DNA from: Stenotrophomonas maltophilia R551-3
Lineage (GTDB): Bacteria; Pseudomonadota; Gammaproteobacteria; Xanthomonadales; Xanthomonadaceae
Direction: 5' to 3'
DNA: 64,000 bases
Assembly: GCF_000020665.1 (NCBI RefSeq)
Contig: NC_011071.1
Coordinates: forward strand, 4,441,001-4,505,000
Shown here one piece after another: positions 1 to 8,217 of this stretch (the first letter of the stretch is position 1; every line of letters begins with the position of its first letter). Below the pieces are notes generated by a model. The model worked only from the letters and a program-made list of their open reading frames with translations, was not told the DNA's origin and did not search any database. A program made the translations under genes and the position numbers.

Positions 1-16
1 TCTTCCAGCCAGAAGC

Positions 17-40
17 AGCCGAGCATGGGCTCGGCTCTAC
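17..40. repeat. REP/SMAG palindrome, GAGCCGAGC stem type
   Basis: Palindrome with arms AGCCGAGC and GCTCGGCT ending in CTAC (GTAG on the other strand). It lies just downstream of the phosphatase-like gene that ends at 50. The same stem recurs throughout the window. Confidence 0.85.
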
Positions 41-49
41 AACAGCCCG

Positions 50-376
50 TCAACGCAGGAACGCCGCCACCTTGCGCTTCAGCAGCTCCACCAGCACCGG
101 GTCCATGTAGTCGTAGTCGTCCGGGATATCCAGGCAGATCACCCGCTTGCCGTTCAACCAGGCCTTGTAACGGCTGGACAGACGGTTGCGGTGCGCCTTT
201 TCCATCACGAAGACCAGATCGGCCCACTGCAGCAGCTCCGGGCTGAGCACTTCTTCGGCGTCAGCCAGCAGCCCGGCCGAGGCCGTCTCGATGCCCGGCC
301 AATCGGCGAATACCTGCTCGGCCGTGGGGCTGCGCAGGCGGTTCTGGCTGCAGAGGAAGAGCACGTTGCGGGTCAT
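50..376 (-). CDS. Low-molecular-weight protein tyrosine phosphatase-like protein
   Basis: 108 aa. The N-terminus MTRNVLFLCSQNRLRSPTAE carries the CX5R-S-P phosphate-binding loop of the low-molecular-weight phosphotyrosine phosphatase fold, with Cys9, Arg15 and Ser16. A PDDYDYMDP segment near residues 85-92 can supply the general-acid Asp. It is shorter than classical family members (about 150 aa) and belongs with the short ~110-aa homologues found in proteobacteria; the substrate is unknown. The start is the ATG at 376, since the open frame upstream is antisense to uvrD's neighbourhood and has no family similarity. A palindrome separates it from uvrD, so it probably has its own promoter. Confidence 0.8.
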   Translation of the reverse strand: MTRNVLFLCSQNRLRSPTAEQVFADWPGIETASAGLLADAEEVLSPELLQWADLVFVMEKAHRNRLSSRYKAWLNGKRVICLDIPDDYDYMDPVLVELLKRKVAAFLR

Positions 377-390
377 GAGTACTCGCCCTT

Positions 391-413
391 GTAGAGCCGA
401 GCCATGCTCGGCA
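391..413. repeat. REP/SMAG palindrome, GAGCCGAGC stem type
   Basis: GTAGAGCCGAGC-CAT-GCTCGGC hairpin immediately upstream of the phosphatase-like gene (start at 376). Confidence 0.8.
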
Positions 414-429
414 GCGTTTTTCCGCACCA

Positions 430-469
430 GGGTCAGAGCCCTCCCTGTGGGAGGGATCCGACCCCTGAC
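430..469. repeat. Long inverted repeat of GGGATCCGACCCC type
   Basis: Arms built from GGGTCAG-AGCCCTCCC and GGGAGGG-ATCCGACCCCTGAC around a TGTG loop, 6 nt past the uvrD stop. A related GGATCCGACCCC module occurs at 8932-8968 and 15137-15164. No U-tract follows on the minus strand, so a terminator role is unproven. Confidence 0.6.
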
Positions 470-474
470 GTTGA

Positions 475-2667
475 TCAGATCACCGTCAGGTTGGCATACG
501 CCATCACCAGCCACTTGCTGCCGGCATCGGCGAACTCGACCTGCACGCGGGCGTGGGCACCGTTGCCTTCGTAGTCGGTCACCATGCCTTCGCCGAACTT
601 GGGATGGGTGACCAGTGCGCCGAGCTTCAGCGGCGGTGCCTCGATCGAGGCATGGCCCATCACCCGGCTGGCGCCCATCGAGGCCGGCCGCGAGACCTGC
701 ACCTTCGGGCGCACTTCGTGCAGCAGCTCGCGCGGAATCTCGCGCAGGAAGCGCGACGGCAGGCTGTAGTTGTCCTGGCCATGGATGCGGCGCGATTCGG
801 CGTAGCTCAGCACCAGTTTCTGGCGTGCGCGGGTGATGCCCACGTAGGCCAGGCGGCGCTCTTCTTCCAGCCGCCCGCTTTCCTCCAGCGAACGTGCGCT
901 GGGGAACAAGCCTTCTTCCAGGCCGGCCAGGAACACCAGCGGGAATTCCAGGCCCTTGGCCGAGTGCAGGGTCATCAGCTGCACGCCTTCCTCGCCCGCC
1001 TGCGCCTGGCCCTCGCCGGCCTCCAGCGCGGCATAGGCCAGGAATGCGACCAGCTCGTCCATGTCCTCGCCCACTTCCTCGATGTCGTCGGCGCGGCGCA
1101 CGAAGCGAGAGGCCACCGAGACCAGTTCGTCGAGGTTGTCGGTGCGCGATTCCGAATCGAGCGCGTTGCGGCTTTCCTTGCTCCAGTGCTCGCGCAGCTG
1201 CGAGCGCGCCAGCACGTGGTCCACGCGCTCGGCCAGGGTCATGTGCAGAGTCTGCGCCTGCAGCTCGTTGACCAGCACCAGGAAGCCGGCCAGCGCATTG
1301 CGCGCACGTGCGGCCAGCGCGCTGCCCTGGGTGACCAGCATGGTCGCTTCCCACAGCGAAATACCCTGCGCGCGCGCTTCGCGGCGCACTTCGTCCAGCG
1401 TGCGGTCGCCGATGCCACGCGTCGGCGTGTTGACCGCGCGCTCGAACGCCGCGTCATCGTTGCGGTTGGACAGCAGGCGCAGGTAGGCCAGCGCGTCCTT
1501 GATTTCGGCACGTTCGAAGAAGCGCATGCCGCCATACACGCGGTACGGCACCTGCTCGCTCAGCAGTGCTTCTTCCAGCGCGCGCGACTGCGCGTTGCTG
1601 CGGTAGAGCACGGCCACTTCGGTGTAGCTGCCACCGTCGCGCACCCACTGGCGGGCACGCTCGACGATGTAGCGCGCTTCGTCCATCTCGTTGTAGGCGG
1701 CATACAGGTCGATCGGCTCGCCGTCGCCGCTGTCGGTCCACAGTTCCTTGCCGATGCGATCCGGGTTGTGCGCGATCACCGCGTTGGCGGCACCGAGGAT
1801 GTTGGCGGTGGAGCGGTAGTTCTGTTCCAGGCGGATGGTCTGCGCGCCCGGGAAGTCGCGCAGGAAGCCCTGCACGTTCTCGACCTTGGCACCGCGCCAG
1901 CCGTAGATGGCCTGGTCATCGTCACCGACCACGAACACGTGGCCGGAATCGCCGGCCAGCACGCGCACGAAGGCGTACTGGATGGCATTGGTGTCCTGGA
2001 ACTCGTCTACCAGGATCTCGCGGAAGCGCGCGCGGTAGTGCGACAGCAACGCCGGGTTGTCGCGCAGCAGCTCATGCGCGCGCAGCAGCAGCTCGGCGAA
2101 GTCGACCAGGCCGGCGCGGTCGCAGCGTGCCTGGTACTCGATGTAGGCCTGGCGCATGGTTTCCAGCCACGCGTCGTGCGGTTCGGGCTGGATGTGCTGT
2201 GGGCGGCGGCCCTCGTCCTTCTGCGCGTTGATCCACCACGCGATCTGCTTGGCCGGGTACTTGCCGTCATCCAGTTCCAGCGCCTGCACCACGCGCTTGA
2301 CCAGTCGCAGCTGGTCGTCCGAATCCATGACCTGGAAGCCTTCGGGCAGCTTCGCGTCCTGCCAGTGCAGGCGCAGCAGGCGGTTGGCCAGGCCATGGAA
2401 GGTGCCGATCCACATGCCGCGGCTGCCATTGGGCAGCTGTGCGTCGATGCGGTGGCGCATTTCGCCGGCCGCCTTGTTGGTGAAGGTCACCGCGAAAATG
2501 CCGTGGGTCGGCACGCCATCGACTTCATGCAGCCAGGCGATGCGGTGGGTGAGTACGCGGGTCTTGCCGGAACCGGCACCGGCCAGCACCAGGTGGTGGC
2601 CGGGGGGAGCGGAGACGGCTTCGCGCTGGGCCGGGTTCAGGCCATCAAGCAGGTGGGAGACATCCAT
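475..2667 (-). CDS. uvrD: DNA helicase II (UvrD)
   Basis: 730 aa superfamily-1 3'-5' DNA helicase acting in nucleotide excision and mismatch repair and in removing proteins from DNA. The N-terminus MDVSHLLDGLNPAQREAV is the UvrD signature. Walker A AGAGSGKT lies at residues 29-36, the Q-motif NPAQREAV is just before it, motif II is LVDEFQDTN near residue 220, and motif III GDDDQAIYGWRGA near 250. The C-terminal helicase core includes LMTLHSAKGLEF and YVGITRARQKL (motifs V-VI), followed by the short C-terminal domain ending VMAYANLTVI. Length agrees with E. coli UvrD (720 aa). It is 9 bp from the oxidoreductase gene upstream, so the two may be co-transcribed. Confidence 0.96.
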   Translation of the reverse strand: MDVSHLLDGLNPAQREAVSAPPGHHLVLAGAGSGKTRVLTHRIAWLHEVDGVPTHGIFAVTFTNKAAGEMRHRIDAQLPNGSRGMWIGTFHGLANRLLRLHWQDAKLPEGFQVMDSDDQLRLVKRVVQALELDDGKYPAKQIAWWINAQKDEGRRPQHIQPEPHDAWLETMRQAYIEYQARCDRAGLVDFAELLLRAHELLRDNPALLSHYRARFREILVDEFQDTNAIQYAFVRVLAGDSGHVFVVGDDDQAIYGWRGAKVENVQGFLRDFPGAQTIRLEQNYRSTANILGAANAVIAHNPDRIGKELWTDSGDGEPIDLYAAYNEMDEARYIVERARQWVRDGGSYTEVAVLYRSNAQSRALEEALLSEQVPYRVYGGMRFFERAEIKDALAYLRLLSNRNDDAAFERAVNTPTRGIGDRTLDEVRREARAQGISLWEATMLVTQGSALAARARNALAGFLVLVNELQAQTLHMTLAERVDHVLARSQLREHWSKESRNALDSESRTDNLDELVSVASRFVRRADDIEEVGEDMDELVAFLAYAALEAGEGQAQAGEEGVQLMTLHSAKGLEFPLVFLAGLEEGLFPSARSLEESGRLEEERRLAYVGITRARQKLVLSYAESRRIHGQDNYSLPSRFLREIPRELLHEVRPKVQVSRPASMGASRVMGHASIEAPPLKLGALVTHPKFGEGMVTDYEGNGAHARVQVEFADAGSKWLVMAYANLTVI

Positions 2668-2676
2668 GCCCCCATT

Positions 2677-4080
2677 TTACGGCATCGCCGTCGCGGCTCC
2701 TGCGACCACCTGGGTTGCCAGTGCCTGCGCCTGCTGACGCAGTTCAGGCACCGCCAGGCTTTCCCACAGGCTGCCGATGCGCAGGCTGCCGAGCACGCCC
2801 AGCCGTGCCTGCGGCTGGCCACCGGCGGCACACAGGCGATCGCCCGGCACCGTGCTGTCCAGGCCCAGCCCGTGCGGGCCGGGGCGCGCCAGCCCATCGG
2901 CCTGCAGCTGCTGCAGCAACGGATTGCGCAGCGCGCTGGCGCGGGTCTCCACGCCGGTGGCGTTGATCACCCCGCTGATCGTCCACTGCTGTTCATTGCC
3001 CGAGGCATCGCGGCCGGACAGCTGCAGCGCATTGCCGTCGCGCCAGACGCGTTGCAGGCGGGACCGGTGGATACGCAGCTGGCCGCTGTCCTGCAGGGAC
3101 TGCAGCTGCGCATCCACTTCTTCGGCGATGCGGTGGCGATGCACGTCCCAATAGCGCACCACATGGCGCAGGAAGCGACGCTGGTCCGCCCCATCGAGGC
3201 TGCACCACAGCGCCTGCCCGTGCGGACGGATGCGGTCCATCACGCCCTGCCACGGCAGGCCGTCGGCCTGTGCCTGGCGTGCGAACCCACGCAACGCGCG
3301 CAGGCGCTGGCGCAGGTTCATCGGCAGCAGCGTGGCCGGGTCGAACGTGGGCAGGCCACCATGCGCGTGCGGCAACGGCAGCAGGCCATGGCGCGAGATC
3401 ACATGCAGCGGTCCGCTGTGGCCGGCGGCGACCAGCGCCAGCACGGTGTCGGCCATGCTCAGGCCGGAGCCGACAATGGCTACAGCCTGTTCGCCGGCCA
3501 GGGTGCGCACGCCGTCGTAGTCCCAGGCCTCGATCACGTCATCCGCAGGCAGTGCCTCGGCACCGGCTACCGGCAGCGGCCGCATGCTGTTGCCGGTGGC
3601 CAGCACGGCCTGTGCGGCGTGCAGCGTCTGGCCATCGCCGAGTGTCAGCTGGTAACCGTGGTCATCCGGCTGCAGGCCCAGCACCGGCTGCGCGATCACC
3701 TGCAGCTGTGCCGGGCTGGTCGCAGCGGCCTCCTGCAGGCGCTGCTGCAGGTAGGCAGCAAAGTAGTGGCGGCACACATAGCGCTCGCCCAGCACCTCGC
3801 GCGCCTCGCCCGGGTAGGCATTGGCGGCCATCAGGTAGTCGAGGAAATCGCCGGGCTGGTCGGCAAACGCACTCATCTTCGCCGCCGGCACGTTCAGCAG
3901 GTGCTCCGGCCACGGCGTGGCATAGGCGATACCCTGGGCCAGCTGCGAGGCGGGTTCGAAGATGGCCAGCGCCAGCGGCGCCTTGGCCTGGCGCAGTACC
4001 TGGATCGCCACCAGCACCCCGGCCGCACCACCACCGATGATTGCCAGGTCCAGTTCGCCATTACGCGGTGAATCAGTCAT
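2677..4080 (-). CDS. FAD/NAD(P)-binding oxidoreductase
   Basis: 467 aa from the ATG at 4080; an in-frame ATG at 4098 would add six residues and neither has a strong ribosome site. The N-terminal Rossmann dinucleotide motif AIIGGGAAG is near residues 13-21. A second nucleotide-binding segment, QAVAIVGSGLSMAD, is near residue 200. The GIAYATPWPEHLLNVPAAKM segment is typical of the NAD_binding_9 (HI0933/YdhS-like) group. Such proteins are flavoenzymes of mostly unassigned substrate; no function beyond a cytoplasmic FAD-dependent redox enzyme is supported. It lies directly upstream of uvrD on the same strand. Confidence 0.75.
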   Translation of the reverse strand: MTDSPRNGELDLAIIGGGAAGVLVAIQVLRQAKAPLALAIFEPASQLAQGIAYATPWPEHLLNVPAAKMSAFADQPGDFLDYLMAANAYPGEAREVLGERYVCRHYFAAYLQQRLQEAAATSPAQLQVIAQPVLGLQPDDHGYQLTLGDGQTLHAAQAVLATGNSMRPLPVAGAEALPADDVIEAWDYDGVRTLAGEQAVAIVGSGLSMADTVLALVAAGHSGPLHVISRHGLLPLPHAHGGLPTFDPATLLPMNLRQRLRALRGFARQAQADGLPWQGVMDRIRPHGQALWCSLDGADQRRFLRHVVRYWDVHRHRIAEEVDAQLQSLQDSGQLRIHRSRLQRVWRDGNALQLSGRDASGNEQQWTISGVINATGVETRASALRNPLLQQLQADGLARPGPHGLGLDSTVPGDRLCAAGGQPQARLGVLGSLRIGSLWESLAVPELRQQAQALATQVVAGAATAMP

Positions 4081-4143
4081 GTGCCGATTGTAGGCCATCG
4101 GCGATGACAGGCCGGATTGCCGAAATGGGCGGCCGGCATTGCC

Positions 4144-5562
4144 TTACATCAACGCATCGGCCAAGCGTGCGATGCCCTCGCGGCTACGCCGCCACGTGGG
4201 GCGGCTGCGCCACTGCTGCAGATCCAGCTGTCGCGACTCACGCAGATAGCCATCCTCGATCTCGCACAACTGCTTCACCAGCGCGTGGTCGTAGCAGATC
4301 AGGCCGATCTCGGCATTCAGCGCGAACGAGCGGATATCCATGTTGATCGAGCCCAGCACGGCGATGTCCTCGTCCACGCTCATGTGCTTGGCGTGCAGGA
4401 ACTGTGGTTCGTACAGGGCGATGCGTACACCACAACGCAGCAGTTCGTCGTAGTACGCCTCCTGCGCCCACGAGGTCAGCCGCTGGTTGTTGCTGGCCGA
4501 CAGGATCAGCTGCACGTCCACGCCGGACAACGCCGCGATGCGCAGCGCGCTCAGCGTGGCTTCGTCGGGCACGAAGTACGGGGTGACCATCACCAGCCGG
4601 CGCCGTGCGAGGTGGATCAGCGCCGCCACCGCGTCGCGTGCGTTGCTGTACGGGTAGGCCGGGCCGCTGGGCAGCAGCTGGGTGGCGATGTCGTCGCTGC
4701 ACTCGGGCACGTCGGCGATCACGTCCAGGCGCTGGCCGGTTTCCATGTACCAGTCGCTGGCGAACACGGCTTCCAGATGCGCCACCGCCGGGCCGCGCAC
4801 GCGCGCCACCAGCTCGCGGTTCGGGTGGCCGGGCACGAACCCGGGGCCGGCCAGGTTCTGCGAACCGACGTAGGCCACTTCGTTGTCGATCACCGCGATC
4901 TTGCGGTGATTGCGCAGGTCCATGCGCCCGCTGCGGCGCCAGCGCAGGCCGCCGGGCAGCATCGCGCGCACCTCGATGTCACGCGCTTCAAGGCGCTTGC
5001 GATAGGCGCGCAGACCGCGCTTGGCACCCACCGCGTCGAGCAGCACGCGGCATTGCACGCCACGCGCCGCTGCTCGCTGCAGTGCCTCGACCACCGCCTC
5101 GCCCACCGCGTCATCGAACATCAGGTAGTACAGCAGGTGCACACGGTCTTCAGCCTGGTCGATGTCGGCGATCAGCGTGTGCAGCGATTCGTCGTAGTCG
5201 GTCAACAGGTCCACCGCGTTGCCGTGCACCGGCATGAAGTCGCCCTGGCGCTGCACCAGCGGCACGATCTCGGCGCAGGCGGTGTCTGGCTGCGGGGTCC
5301 AGCGCAGGCGATGCTGCAGCGCCTGTTCTTCGCGGATGACCTGCGAGGCCTCGGCCTGGCGGCGGATGCGCTCGCGCGACAGCCACGGGTGGCCGAACAG
5401 CAGGTACAGCGGCAGGCCCAGCAGCGGCACGAAGCCGACCAGCAGCAGCCAGCTGCGCGCCGCCCCCGGCGTGGTGCGGGTGGGGATCCAGCACAGCGCG
5501 ACCAGCCGGATCAGCCAGTCGATCAGCAGCAGGTAGGAACCCAGCAACCACTCGAACAGCAT
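4144..5562 (-). CDS. cls: Cardiolipin synthase (phospholipase D family)
   Basis: 472 aa from MLFEWLLGSYLLLIDW. Two N-terminal transmembrane helices (residues ~3-22 and ~37-58, the nuclease_N/PLDc_N region) are followed by two phospholipase-D catalytic motifs: HRKIAVID near residue 240 and HAKHMSVD near residue 410, each with the downstream GSxN. This is the ClsA layout, which joins two phosphatidylglycerols into cardiolipin at the inner membrane. The open frame continues upstream to 5766, but that extension is translated from palindromic repeats and a terminator, so the inner start is used. An ATG at 5592 is the next alternative. Confidence 0.9.
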   Translation of the reverse strand: MLFEWLLGSYLLLIDWLIRLVALCWIPTRTTPGAARSWLLLVGFVPLLGLPLYLLFGHPWLSRERIRRQAEASQVIREEQALQHRLRWTPQPDTACAEIVPLVQRQGDFMPVHGNAVDLLTDYDESLHTLIADIDQAEDRVHLLYYLMFDDAVGEAVVEALQRAAARGVQCRVLLDAVGAKRGLRAYRKRLEARDIEVRAMLPGGLRWRRSGRMDLRNHRKIAVIDNEVAYVGSQNLAGPGFVPGHPNRELVARVRGPAVAHLEAVFASDWYMETGQRLDVIADVPECSDDIATQLLPSGPAYPYSNARDAVAALIHLARRRLVMVTPYFVPDEATLSALRIAALSGVDVQLILSASNNQRLTSWAQEAYYDELLRCGVRIALYEPQFLHAKHMSVDEDIAVLGSINMDIRSFALNAEIGLICYDHALVKQLCEIEDGYLRESRQLDLQQWRSRPTWRRSREGIARLADALM

Positions 5563-5609
5563 CGCGTCGCCCGTCGGGAGGTGATGGGCCATTCTGCCCA
5601 GCGGGGTGT

Positions 5610-5710
5610 GTAGAGTCGAGCCGCGCTCGACTGCTTTGAAGCCGTGTGCCAACCAAGGTTGGCACCTACCGGGGGTGGAGGGAATGTGCCGACCAACGGT
5701 CGGCACCCAC
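5610..5710. repeat. Cluster of three GTAG-type palindromes
   Basis: A GTAGAGTCGAGC hairpin (5610-5634), a GTGCCAACC-AA-GGTTGGCACCTACC hairpin (5646-5670) and a GTGCCGACC-AAC-GGTCGGCAC hairpin (5686-5706) lie between cls and the rpmG terminator. Three stem types lie side by side. A 10-bp unit (c/aGGCACCCAC) is repeated three times at 5701-5730. Confidence 0.8.
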
Positions 5711-5750
5711 AGGCACCCACAGGCACCCACCGGCCCCACCGTCGGGCATG

Positions 5751-5776
5751 AAAAAACCCGCCACAAGGGCGGGTTT
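5751..5776 (-). terminator. Rho-independent terminator of rpmB-rpmG
   Basis: On the minus strand ACCCGCC-CTTGT-GGCGGGT followed by TTTTTT, 29 nt past the rpmG stop. Strong stem and U-tract. Confidence 0.9.
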
Positions 5777-5804
5777 CTTCGCGGGGATCAGCAATCCTTG
5801 CGGA

Positions 5805-5969
5805 TTACTTGATCTTGCCTTCCTTGTACGGGACGTGCTTGCGCACGACCGGATCGTACTTGGAGAATTCCATCTTCCCCGGGGTGTTCTTCTTGTTCTT
5901 GTCGGTCGTGTAGAAGTGACCGGTACCAGCGGTCGAAATCATACGGACCTTATCGCGCTTGCCTGCCAT
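5805..5969 (-). CDS. rpmG: 50S ribosomal protein L33
   Basis: 54 aa, starting [20 protein letters not shown] and ending [15 protein letters not shown], the complete bacterial L33 pattern. It has no CxxC zinc pairs, so it is the C- (zinc-free) form usual in proteobacteria. A GAGGAG ribosome site lies about 9 nt before the ATG. It follows rpmB by 13 nt in the conserved rpmBG operon and is followed by a strong terminator. Confidence 0.97.
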   Translation of the reverse strand: MAGKRDKVRMISTAGTGHFYTTDKNKKNTPGKMEFSKYDPVVRKHVPYKEGKIK

Positions 5970-5982
5970 GATCGTCTACTCC

Positions 5983-6219
5983 TCAGACCTTTTCGCCGCG
6001 CGCACGCAGCTCAGCCAGAACGGAATCGATACCGTTCTTGTCGATGGTGCGCAGTGCATGCGCGGAAACACGAAGCTTCACCCAGCGGTTTTCGCTGGCA
6101 ACCCAGAAGCGGCGCTCGTGCAGATTCGGCAGGAAACGACGACGGGTCTTGTTGTTGGCGTGCGAGACGTTGTTACCCGTCTGCACTCGCTTGCCGGAAA
6201 CCTGGCATACGCGGGACAT
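5983..6219 (-). CDS. rpmB: 50S ribosomal protein L28
   Basis: 78 aa, [20 protein letters not shown] at the N-terminus and the [15 protein letters not shown] core of L28. Full length for the gammaproteobacterial family. First gene of the rpmB-rpmG operon, with its promoter expected in the 6220-6300 region. Confidence 0.97.
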   Translation of the reverse strand: MSRVCQVSGKRVQTGNNVSHANNKTRRRFLPNLHERRFWVASENRWVKLRVSAHALRTIDKNGIDSVLAELRARGEKV

Positions 6220-6540
6220 GGCGCACCTCGATAGTAAGTTGTGTCAGCCCGTAGCCCGGGAGACGGCGGCCTCGATGGTTGCCCACCACACGTCAAGAGA
6301 ATCAAAGGGTTACGCTGGCGTTGGGCGGCCGGGGACGTGCTCCCGGGGACGCCGCCCGGTAGAAAACCGGACACAGCGAGCCGCGCATTATGCACGGGTT
6401 CAAGCACTTGCGCAAGTTACCCACAGGCTGGGGCTGAACGCGACGGCCACTCCCCCTGTAGAACCGAGCGCATGCTCGGCTCGGTCCTTCCGGGGCGCAG
6501 CAGCCGAGCATGGGCTCGGCTCTACAGCTACCAGGCCAGC
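6220..6540. other. Gene-free interval between rpmB and the exonuclease gene
   Basis: 321 bp with no convincing gene. The rpmB promoter must lie in its left part. The right part is a pair of GTAG palindromes (6458-6525). The frames open here are low-complexity and match nothing I recognise. Confidence 0.7.
6458..6525. repeat. REP/SMAG pair, GAGCCGAGC stem type
   Basis: Two facing palindromes, GTAGAACCGAGC...GCTCGGC and AGCCGAGC-ATGG-GCTCGGCTCTAC, separated by about 20 bp. This is the inverted-pair (BIME-like) arrangement. It ends 15 bp from the stop of the exonuclease gene. Confidence 0.85.
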
Positions 6541-7050
6541 TCAACGCAGGTGCGGAATCACCTGGGCCAGCAGATGGGCATCCTTCAACGCGCCGTGCAG
6601 GCCACGGTTACCCGGGATGCGCAGGCGCTGCAGCACATCGTCCAGCTTGTTGCCCTGGCCCGGCCAACGCCCACGCGCCAGCTTCAAGCTGCAGGTAATG
6701 CGGCAATGCTGGGCCAGCGTGCCGGGGATGCCCGCCAGGCGCAGCTCGTTGTCCAGGAAGCCGACATCGAAGGTGGCGTTGTGCGCGACCATCTCGCTGC
6801 CGCGCAGGAAATCCAGCAGTTCGGCAGCCTTGCTGGAGAACAGCGGCTTGCCCACCAGCATCGCGTCGCTGATGCCGTGCACGCGCTGCGCGCCCCAGTC
6901 CACCTTGCGCTGCGGCTGCAGGTAGGTGTGGAACTGGCGACCGGTCAGCTGGCCATCGATCAGTTCGACGGCACCGATTTCGATGACCCGGTGCCCCAGG
7001 CGGTGGGAGATGCCGGTGGTTTCGGTATCCAGTGCGACGATGCGGCTCAT
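6541..7050 (-). CDS. DnaQ-like 3'-5' exonuclease (epsilon-type), short form
   Basis: 169 aa. The DEDDh exonuclease signature is complete: ALDTETTG near residues 6-13 (Exo I), AHNATFDVGF near residue 93 (Exo II), and HGALKDAHLLA near residue 155 (Exo III, His and Asp). Similarity to DNA polymerase III epsilon is strong across this core. The protein stops right after Exo III. It therefore lacks the clamp-binding motif (QxSMAF in E. coli) and the C-terminal segment that binds the alpha subunit in full-length DnaQ (about 240 aa). It is either a stand-alone proofreading-like nuclease or a DnaQ that lost its tail next to a palindrome cluster. The gene appears monocistronic. Confidence 0.8.
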   Translation of the reverse strand: MSRIVALDTETTGISHRLGHRVIEIGAVELIDGQLTGRQFHTYLQPQRKVDWGAQRVHGISDAMLVGKPLFSSKAAELLDFLRGSEMVAHNATFDVGFLDNELRLAGIPGTLAQHCRITCSLKLARGRWPGQGNKLDDVLQRLRIPGNRGLHGALKDAHLLAQVIPHLR

Positions 7051-7114
7051 GCGTGTTGCTGTTTCCTGTTGCGTGCTGTGGTGATTTTCGCATGCCTGCA
7101 GCAGGAAGCCCCCT

Positions 7115-7202
7115 GTAGAGCCGAGCCCGCGCTCGGCTCACGCGCGAAGCGCGGGCCTTGAACGTTGCAGCCAGAAGCAGCCGAGCCTGGGCTCGGCTCT
7201 AC
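7115..7202. repeat. REP/SMAG pair, GAGCCGAGC stem type
   Basis: Inverted pair: GTAGAGCCGAGC-CCGC-GCTCGGCT and AGCCGAGC-CTGG-GCTCGGCTCTAC, between the LysR gene stop (7216) and the exonuclease gene. Confidence 0.85.
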
Positions 7203-7215
7203 AGATAAGCGGATT

Positions 7216-8109
7216 TCACCCCAATACCTCCACCACCCAGTCGATGAACACCCGCAGACGCTGGCTCTTGTGCCGGTTAGGCGGGAACATCACGTGCATC
7301 GGCATCGGCGGCAGCTGCCAGTCCTGCAACACCGGCAGCAGCTCGCCGCGCGCCAGGTGCGGCTCGGCCATGTAGCTGGGCAGCGCGACCACGCCCAGCC
7401 CTGCCAATGCAGCCGCCAGATAGGCGTTGCCGTCGTCGAAGCCGACCGTATAGCGGCCCTGCACCTCAACGCGCTCATCGCCACGCTGTGCAGTGAACAC
7501 GCGGGCGCGGCCACTGCGCGGGCTGAGGAAACCGACCATGTGGTGATCCGGACCTTCCAGCGCGCGCGGGTCGGCTGGCAGCCCGAAACGCTGCACATAG
7601 CCCGGGCTGGCATGGAAGCCGATCGGCAGCGCGCCGAGCGGCCTCGCCACCAGCGCCGGGTCGGCCGGGGTGCCACCACGGATCACGCAATCGACGTTGT
7701 CGGCGATGACGTCGACCTCGCGGTCACTCACGCCGATGTCCAACTGGATCTCCGGGTAGCGCGCCTGGAAATCCGGCAGCGCCGGTACCAGCCGCAGCCG
7801 CGCGTAGGGCCCCGGCACATCCACGCGCAGTCGCCCACGCGGCTGCGTGGCGGCATCGCCCAGTCCGCCCTCCACCTCTTCCAGCTCAGCCAGCAGGCGG
7901 GCGATGCGCGGGTAGTAGGCCGCGCCATCGGCGGTGACGCTGACCCGGCGCGTGGTGCGGTTGAGCAACCGCAGCCGCAGGTGCGCCTCCAGCTGCTGCA
8001 CCAGCTGGGTGGCCGTGGTGCGGCTGATCTGCAGGGTCTGCGCGGCGCGGGTGAAGCTGCCGGTTTCCACTACCCGGGCAAAGGCGCGCATCGCCTCGAA
8101 ACGGTCCAT
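7216..8109 (-). CDS. LysR-family transcriptional regulator
   Basis: 297 aa from MDRFEAMRAFARVVETGSFT. The winged helix-turn-helix occupies residues ~1-60 (AAQTLQISRTTATQLVQQLE is the recognition region). The LysR substrate-binding fold follows (residues ~90-290; VDVIADNVDCVIRGG is a family hallmark). This is the subgroup with an MDRFEAMRAFxxVVExGSF start, typical of many proteobacterial paralogues. It is divergent from the RidA-family gene across 108 bp, which suggests it controls that gene. The effector is unknown. The longer open frame upstream is rejected because it runs through the shared promoter region. Confidence 0.88.
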   Translation of the reverse strand: MDRFEAMRAFARVVETGSFTRAAQTLQISRTTATQLVQQLEAHLRLRLLNRTTRRVSVTADGAAYYPRIARLLAELEEVEGGLGDAATQPRGRLRVDVPGPYARLRLVPALPDFQARYPEIQLDIGVSDREVDVIADNVDCVIRGGTPADPALVARPLGALPIGFHASPGYVQRFGLPADPRALEGPDHHMVGFLSPRSGRARVFTAQRGDERVEVQGRYTVGFDDGNAYLAAALAGLGVVALPSYMAEPHLARGELLPVLQDWQLPPMPMHVMFPPNRHKSQRLRVFIDWVVEVLG

Positions 8110-8217
8110 GGCTGGCCATGATTGTTTGGAATTGGCAATCAATCTAGGCCGATCATCGCGGTTTATCCAGACAGCGCTGGCGGGGAGGATGGCGTTCTTT
8201 CCCACGGGTTCCTTCCC

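Noticed and set aside
553..4071. Long open frame (1172 codons) antisense to uvrD and the FAD oxidoreductase gene
   Set aside because: It is a GC-rich shadow of real genes with complete motifs on the other strand, and its His/Gln/Arg-rich product matches no family.
5563..5766. N-terminal extension of cardiolipin synthase
   Set aside because: It is translated from palindromes and the rpmG terminator; the conserved protein starts at the inner ATG.
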